Assembly: GCA_029964075.1 (NCBI GenBank)
Contig: CM057135.1
Coordinates: 4,697,001 to 4,761,000 of the forward strand
Length of the DNA: 64,000 nt
Origin: Patiria pectinifera
Taxonomy: Eukaryota > Echinodermata > Asteroidea > Valvatida > Asterinidae
Reading direction: 5' to 3'
Of the stretch, positions 57,784 through 64,000 are shown one piece after another. The position numbers were made by a program, and so were the translations under genes. The notes under the pieces were generated by a model. That model was not told the DNA's origin. It saw only the letters and a program-made list of their open reading frames with translations, and searched no databases. How positions within the stretch are numbered: the first letter of the stretch is position 1; every line of letters starts with the position of its first letter.

Positions 57784-58839
57784 CACCAGACTATTGACAT
57801 TGAATGAAGAGGTCAGTTGTTCCAAATAGTTGGACCATGGTTGGACATGTACCAGTCTAGTCTTTGGGTTTTGTTCATTTTTTTTCCATAAAAAATTAGG
57901 GTAGGGGCTGTAAGAATACGGTTTGTAGGGAAACTGGAAGCAGAAATATATATTTTTTTTTGCCTGGCCGTTTCAAGGCCATGGCACACCCTCCTCCCGA
58001 TAAGATGCAACACCTCAAGTTTTGTTGGAAGTTGCAGCGCACATTTGCGCCAGCTATTGTATGTGTGGACTCCGAGCCATGTCAGCAACGGTGTTTTGAA
58101 AAAGTGCGCAGTCTGATCTATAAATCTATACTGTGCGTTACTTTGACCTTGCATTAGTTTCACACCGACAAACCCACAAGGTGGATGGATTACTTTCACC
58201 CAGACAAACCCACAAGGTGGATGGATCATTACTCATTGGGTGCAACCTTGATGGAAGGTGGGTCTTACTCTTGGAGAGCATAAAAGTGTTTTTGCAGATG
58301 ACTACACTAGATACATGTTAAATGAGACCTAATTTTTTTCAAAAAGATGCATTGGTCATGCAAATATTGTTTTATTTATAATGATTTTTTTTTATGAAAA
58401 AAAATGGTCTTGTATCTAGAAAGACTTCAAAGAAAGAATCACACAGAAAAGAGTTCTTTTCGAAGTTAATGGTAGTTTATTATGTGTACTTAAGTCACCT
58501 TCAGTTTTCACATAAGTTTTGACATAAGTCACCTTCAGTTTTTTTCTTACATGTTATAGAAAGAGCTAAAGAGATAACTTACATGTAAGTGAACAAGTTA
58601 CTTTCATCACTGCATCTTTGCACTTTGTAATAGACCTGAGATGTAATGACGTAATAGCTTTGTTTACATATGCGCTTTCCTATGCGAGTGAATTCGGGAT
58701 GGCAGATGAAGTGGGAACCGTCTTCTAGATAGGAAGCGTACATGTAAACGAGCGTGACGTCATTGCGTCTCAGGCCTATTGCAGGTCCTCCTGATGACTC
58801 TATCCACCCCACATTACATTTTGTACGTATACTGTGTTT
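57784..58839. other. gene-free stretch
   Basis: A 31-bp duplication (CAAACCCACAAGGTGGATGG) lies at 58168 and 58203. Around 57870-57990 the sequence CATAAAAAATTAGGGTAGGG resembles 61935-62005. No gene supported. Confidence 0.4.
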
Positions 58840-59050
58840 CAATTACACTTCAATTACAGTTTAATTTTAGTTGAATTATACATGTAGTTCCATTGTAGTT
58901 CAGCTGGAATCCAATTATACTTCTAAACTAGATATAGTAAAGGTCCATTACCGTTAAATCCTTTTTCAATTATTGTTCAATTGTAGTTCAATTATTGTTC
59001 AATTGTAGTTCAATTATTAGGCGTGAAATCCTGAAAAGAGAAAAGGTTCT
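58840..59050. repeat. degenerate TTCAATTAnAGTTCAATTA repeat
   Basis: Units of about 10-20 bases (CAATTGTAGTT, CAATTATTGTT). The same words return at 59595-59640, 60295-60330, 62075-62130, 62295-62395 and 62995-63110, so they are scattered through the last 5 kb. Confidence 0.6.
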
Positions 59051-59389
59051 CATTTAATTGGGGCACTTCAATCAAAACGTGCGAATTTGAAAATATGATA
59101 TGGTTCATTAACCTGTTGGGTAAATTTATTAACCCTAACCCTCCTCAATTTTCCAAAATCCTTCTTGTGGTTTTGGTGGATTGAGGCTGAATGGTATTTT
59201 TTTAGATAAGGATTTCGGAGGATTGAGGCTGAATAGTATTTTTCAGGAAAGGATTTTGGAGGATTGAGGCTGAATGGTATTTTGAGGCAGGACTGTCCGA
59301 CGATTTTTGAGGATTGAGGGGCTGGGTACCGTTCATTTGAACATAAAGCCTAGGGGGTTAGATTAATCAAAATTGAATATTATTTTTCA
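59051..59389. repeat. short repeat of GGATTGAGGCTGAAT
   Basis: GGATTGAGGCTGAATGGTATTTT occurs three times in 59178-59290 with a period of about 49. No gene. Confidence 0.5.
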
Positions 59390-59620
59390 TGTCTGAGAAA
59401 TTGGAAATGGGATGACCTTTGACCTGGTTGATGATGTGATCTCGAGATGAACTTGGATAAAAACGGTACCCTAACATGTTTGTAAATAAATATAGAAAAA
59501 TTGGGGGGGGGATTTTTTATCATTGATTTATAACTTGTATCAAAGTTGGTGTAGTACTTGTTGCAAAATGATGCATGTCCAGCTATAGAAATTATAGTTA
59601 AATTATAGTCCAAATATACT
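59390..59620 (+). repeat. dispersed repeat with TTTGACCTGGTTGATGATGT
   Basis: Same family as 28880-29085 and 62590-62945: TTTTTCATGTCTGAGAAA, GACCTTTGACCTGGT, AACTTGTATCAAAGTTGG, TACTTGTTGCAAAATGA. Confidence 0.55.
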
Positions 59621-59659
59621 TCAATTACAGTTCAATAAGGCATTTGCCAGTTGAATTTG

Positions 59660-60343
59660 AATAAAGTGTGCGATGCTTAACTTAGTCGAATGCTTTGCAT
59701 GCCTTAACTTTGCATTCTCTTGACCAAAGAGACTGTTTTGATACATTTGGGGCAAGCCTTATGCTAGCAACCTGCAGCTCTGCCACGATCTGGTGTCATT
59801 GTCGAATTTTGAGTCTCACCCATTGTGAACAATGTATTGGTGCTGAGCATCTCTTATGTAACTATGCAAGGCTTGCCCCAAATCATGTGACTAGCAACAG
59901 TGTTTTTGGTCTGGAAAGTACAAAGTTGAAATGTGCGAAGTATTTTGAGCAAGTTGGTGGACAACATTTTTTTTTTCAAATTTAAATCCCAAAGGGAATG
60001 GGCTTCGTGTACAAGTGCCCCATCAACGGCCAGAAAAGGAGAGTTGGGGGTGACCTACAATGTAGACTGGTTCCTGATCGATGCAGTCCGAGTGTTTGGA
60101 ATGTATAGAAAGATATTGGAGGCAGGGATTAGTTTGGGGATCATCACAATTTGAATTTAGGAAGTCATGAACCAGTGAACCAGTACAAAACAGTATGTGT
60201 ACACTGTGTGTTTTGTCCACGGAGCTCTCAAAGAGGTGAAAATTTGCCGTCTTTTGTTGGCAAACGGAACCCATAGGTCACTCTGAAATATGGTCAAATT
60301 ATAGTTTATTATAGTTAAAAATAGTTCAAGAGTGTTAGTATTA
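59660..60343. other. gene-free stretch
   Basis: CTTGACCAAAGAGACTGTTTT and GATACATTTGGGGCAAGCCT are followed at 59870 by AGGCTTGCCCCAAATCATGT. This gives a short inverted pair of about 20 bases around a 100-base centre. No supported gene. Confidence 0.4.
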
Positions 60344-61199
60344 GTCTAAGTAACTAGGACTCTACGGATGGTTTTTTTTACATTTGGACATGGTTGGGTG
60401 ATAGTAGAGTCTGAGATCGATGGCCCTATACGGTTACTAATATTTTTTTTGACCATTTTCACTTGTACCTCCAATCAAAATCGTCCGATTTCACCCCCAA
60501 AACGGTCTTCAAACTGCCTCAGTTTGAAGTGAAAATGGGAAGTGAAAGTGGGAAGTGAAAATACTAATGGTGGTGGTTTAGGTTTACATACCTTTGGGAA
60601 GAAAAGAGAAATTTCACCTTCAATTGGGATAACATCCTTGTCACAAAGGCCTTGTTTGTAGGCTGCCATTTTGAATTCAGGAAAAACAAACTTGTGCATG
60701 GCTCTGGCTACACTGTTTCTTGGCAAGCATCAGACAGACCAATCACAGGCCACTTGGATCATAGGGCAGTTTGATTGGTCACTGATCCAGTTGATTGGGC
60801 CTTGTGATTGGTCTGTCTGATGCTTGCCAGGAAACAGTTTAGCCAGAGAAATGCACAAGTCTGGTTTTCAAGAATTCAAAATGGCAGCCTCAAATTTAAC
60901 AAGGCGTTTTGGACAAGGATGTTTCCAGAATTGAAGATGATTTCCCCCCCCCCCCCAAAGGTATGTAAACCTAACTACCACCATTTGTATTTTCAATTCC
61001 GACTGAAGCCTGCGGGGGCGCATAAGGCAGTTTGAAGACCATTTTAGGGGTGAAATCTGACGATTTTGATTGAGGGTACAAGTGAAAAGGGTAAAAAAAA
61101 AATATTTGTAACGCAATAGGGCCATTGATCTTGGACTCTACTATCGCCGGTCCATGTTCAAATGTTACAAAAGCGATTCATAGTCCTAGTTACTCGGAC
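60344..61199. mobile_element. TA-type MITE, family GTCCGAGTAAC, copy C
   Basis: 856 bp, arms of about 400 bp. Left end GTCTAAGTAACTAGGACTC, reversed right end GTCCGAGTAACTAGGACTA. TA stands on the left, TG on the right. Matching arm words are GACAGACCAATCACA, GGCAAGCATCAGACAGACC and CATACCTTTGGG. A C-run at 60943 interrupts one arm. Confidence 0.7.
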
Positions 61200-61479
61200 T
61201 GTTTTAGTATAGAGTACATGTATGTCCTTCAAAAAGTTGAAATATGTTGAAATATTTTTGAAGTGACCTAATGTAAATTATTGATTGTGAAAACAAATCG
61301 AAATCCATGGTCTAAAATGCTATGGGAATCACTATTCACAATGGTTAATGGATCACAATATACAGCCATGTGATCAATTTCAGAGCTGTGTCAAGGCCAA
61401 AAAAAAAACCCATTCTACTTCTGATTACTTGGCATTCAAAAAAAGGTTTGCAAGTCCCAAAAAAAATTAAAATAGTTGG
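61200..61479. other. short gene-free stretch
   Basis: Nothing recognised beyond A-runs. Confidence 0.4.
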
Positions 61480-61830
61480 CCTCTTGTCAGCGCACGCGTA
61501 GATTTTAATCATGCGCGTCAATCTTTTTTTTATTCAAAATGTTCTACGGTAGTGCCAACAGTGCCCTCTATTGCCGCACCTCCTCATTTTTTTTTTACCG
61601 AAGAGCACCAAGGAATGGGAATTGCTTCAAGGCAAATGATTGAGGACACTAATGTACATGAGGACACCAAAAAAAAAAAGCAAAATAGTACCCCACCTTT
61701 TCTGTACTATCCAAGCTTGAAAAAAAAGTCCCCCCCCCAAAAAAAAGGTGTGTCGCTGCATCATTTGTGGAACTTTGGCCTGACTAGAGACCAATTTTTT
61801 TTTTTTTTTGCCTGAGGTAGGAGATTTTGT
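61480..61830. repeat. dispersed copy of the interior of the 25996-26632 element
   Basis: Shares GATTTTAATCATGCGCGTC, TACGGTAG, GCCCTCTATTG, GGCAAATGAT, ATAGTACCCCACCTT and TCCAAGCTTGAAAAAAA with 26145-26420. It includes long T and A runs. No TTAA borders found here. Confidence 0.6.
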
Positions 61831-62589
61831 TTTTGGGCCAATTTTTTTTAATGTATGATCATATGAAGGCATCTGCTTATAGTTTAAGGATAAAAGGTAG
61901 AAATGTTTTGGGTGTTTTTTGGGGGTAATTTTTCCATAAAAAAAATTAGGGTAGGGGCTGTCAGAATACGTTTAGAAGGGAAACCAGAAGCAGAAGTATG
62001 TTTTTTGGCCGTACTTTGCATTTTTTTTTTGTAATTCCAGTATGTCAAGCACACTCTTGGGGACATAGTGGTGCTGTATTTTAATTATACTTCAATTACA
62101 GTTTAATTTGTGTTTGATTATAGGTCCAATGTTTTTCAATTTGAGATTTTGAGAAGGTGGGAGTAAACATACTGGTCCTTTTCCAATTGTTTACTTGATG
62201 ATTATGCCAAAGTGCTCATACACAATATGATGTAAACAATGAAAAAAAGGACTTGTGTGTTTGCTGCCACCAACGTCTGAAAAGTCTCACATTGGAGTTC
62301 AATTAGATTTCAAAACTAGTTCTATTAAAGCTAAATTAAAGTTTGATCAAAGTTCAATTACAATTAAATTGTAGTTCAATTGCAGGGTCACTCTGTGTCA
62401 AATCAGCTGAAGGAAATTGAAAGTCTGTCTGGTCGAAACCCTACTTACTTCAAATTGGTTCATATTTATATATATATTCTGTAATTTAAGCTGGAAAAAA
62501 AAATGGAAAAAATGAGCTGAAATGATAAGTTGAAGTTCTAGAAGCATTTGAACACTGGGTCACATACTATCTCTTGAGGGTAATGTTGG
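61831..62589. other. gene-free stretch with TTCAATTA-type repeats
   Basis: The 61935-62005 part resembles 57870-57990. Segments at 62075-62130 and 62295-62395 belong to the degenerate repeat described at 58840. Confidence 0.4.
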
Positions 62590-62945
62590 GGCACATTTCA
62601 TGAAAATGGGCATTGCGGTCCATATGAAAAGACTAAATCTCCATAACTTGTGGGCCAAATTGTTTGTAATTGTTTTGGAAAGGTTATGGAAGAAGCCAAG
62701 TTTACTATTATTTTTCATGTCTGAGAAAATTGAAGTACATGTATGATGATCTTTTGACCTGTACTTTGACCTGGTGGATCATGTGACCTTGAAATAAACT
62801 GGAAGGAACTTGAATTTTTTTTTTACTGTAGCTTAAAAAATGTGGGTTGTTTTGTTATATGGATTTGTAGGTCATCTCAAAACTTGCGTACTTGTTGCAA
62901 AATGAGATATTTCTAAGTAATGTACGTATACTAGTAGATTATAAG
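62590..62945 (+). repeat. dispersed repeat with TTTGACCTGGTGGATCATGTGA
   Basis: Best-preserved copy of the family at 28880 and 59390: CATAACTTGTGGGCC, TTTTTCATGTCTGAGAAA, GACCTGTACTTTGACC, ATGTGACCTTGAA, CTTGTTGCAAAATGAGATAT. Four TGACC(T)-type half-sites. Confidence 0.55.
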
Positions 62946-63239
62946 CAGGGTTTTTGGGGGGTTACTAAATTGACACAGAATGACCCTACAGTTAAAGTTT
63001 AGTTCAATTTAATCCAATTACAGTCAAATTAGAGTCAAAAATGTTGTTCAATTACAGTCCAATTATTGTTCAATTTTAGTTAAAAAATAGATCACTGATC
63101 AAGTACAGTTTAATAAAATGTATGTCCCTCAAAAAGTGCATGTTTAAAATATTTTTGAAATAAAGCCATATTAAAAAAATGTTCACAATTTGTAATTGTT
63201 AAAATAATTGCATTCCAAACCTCTACAGTCTAAACCTCT

Positions 63240-64000
63240 ACAGGGCCGGTGACCACTGTATGTATCAAAAGAACATTTCCGGACACTGTGATAAAGTTTC
63301 TTGCCTTAATGTTTGTTAGTGTATAAATAATGAATGTTTGTGAGCGCAATGGTAGGAATAATTTCAAGATGTGACAGATGAAATGTTCCATTCCACGAGG
63401 CGTAGCCACCGAATGAAATTATTCTTTCCATTGCATGAACGTGAACCATTCATTATTTGTTTTATATAACACTTCAATAAATCCTTGTCATCTGATTGGT
63501 TGACTTTTAATAGTGAAAAACTGTTTAAAAGTTTGACAAGTTGATCATATTTATATCAATGCAAACTGTTCAACAGGTTGAGAACAATCCTATTAAATTT
63601 ATCTAGATATAAAACAGCGCCACCACCGGTACCAGTGACACCGTGCAATGGAAGTTCTATTCACCCTGCAATAGAACTTCCATTGCAGTGTGCGCTGCAC
63701 GCCACGCGTGCTGGTACGAATAATTCAGTGACATGTGATCAACGATCCACCAATCAGATGACGGGGATTTATTCAGGTGTTGTATAAAGCGAAATCCTTC
63801 ATATTCTGTAAAAAAGGCTGATGTGGTTTGGGATTTGAATCGTTTGCCCATGAGCGTTAACCGAGCTCATGCTTTGATAGCCAGGTAAACGATTTCTATC
63901 AGCACAACTGTGTTGACATAGAAGGATTTCACACACAATATTAGTCAGCACTGACATTGATTGAGGCAAGGAACTTGGTCACCATATCCATCGATGTTTG
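63240..64000. mobile_element. MITE-like copy with nested palindromic insert and empty TTAA site
   Basis: Outer sequence (GGTGACCACTG, GGACACTGTGATAAAGTTTCTT and, at the far right, AGGCAAGGAACTTGGTCACC) resembles the family at 49653. A nested inverted repeat pairs 63470-63510 (CAATAAATCCTTGTCATCTG) with 63745-63785, with a perfect hairpin of TGCAATGGAAGTTCTATT at 63645-63688. At 63952-63976 CACTGACATTGATTGAGGCAAGG is the unfilled counterpart of the insertion at 25996. Confidence 0.55.

Noticed and set aside
1..64000. tRNA, rRNA or selenocysteine features
   Set aside because: I saw no tRNA-like B box with pairing arms and no rRNA sequence. The TGA at 47082 replaces a non-catalytic residue in a zinc finger, so a selenocysteine reading is unlikely.

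Overview
The window looks like nuclear DNA of a marine invertebrate. It is AT-rich, has spliced genes with GT/AG introns, is full of short CATGTACATG-type words, and carries CR1-like retrotransposons with 2A-like peptides. These retrotransposons are known from sea urchins, lancelets and some molluscs. An echinoderm or a lancelet would fit, but I cannot fix the species from sequence alone. No bacterial operon, rRNA, tRNA or CRISPR array is visible.

Layout. 1-853: 5' part of a CR1-like retrotransposon on the minus strand. 1286-4305: long inverted-repeat element. 4578-8040 and 9403-10292: head-to-tail Helitron-like elements rich in TGACGTCA. 10300-14710: diverged duplications, a CAA/ATC simple repeat, an exact 175-bp duplication, and a 144-bp tandem repeat with nuclear-receptor half-sites. 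14900-20418: a three-exon, transposase-like gene with broken frames. 20455-30900: gene-poor DNA with TTAA-type elements. 30938-34450: a decayed CR1-like retrotransposon with two PHD-like fingers. 34815-36905: a 57-bp satellite that contains two copies of a minus-strand 78-nt exon-like cassette. 37279-48936: a SET methyltransferase gene whose 3' part runs into a zinc-finger/tyrosine-recombinase region. 49653-51640: inverted-repeat and 41-bp repeats. 53545-54115: second block of the 57-bp satellite with a third cassette. 54277-55440: Helitron-like elements on the minus strand. 56947-57779: an element built from a CCCAACTATAGTTGGG palindrome. 58840-64000: dispersed repeats and MITEs.

Genes. Only two loci look like protein genes with introns, and both seem related to mobile DNA. 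The first (16077-20418) encodes a coiled coil, an RNase H-like/hAT-like transposase core and a Tudor-like tail. The second joins a KMT5A-type SET domain (three phase-matched exons, catalytic motifs intact) to a 21-bp coding minisatellite and then to a C2H2 plus tyrosine-recombinase plus Myb-like region. The recombinase half has one TAG, one TGA and two frameshifts. The transposase-like gene has one TAA and three frameshifts, two of them at A-runs. These breaks may be real decay or base-calling errors at homopolymers, and raw reads would decide.

The most interesting structures are the SET/recombinase composite gene, the triplicated phase-symmetric cassette exon inside a satellite that flanks that gene on both sides, and the Helitron-like arrays that carry dense CRE-type palindromes.
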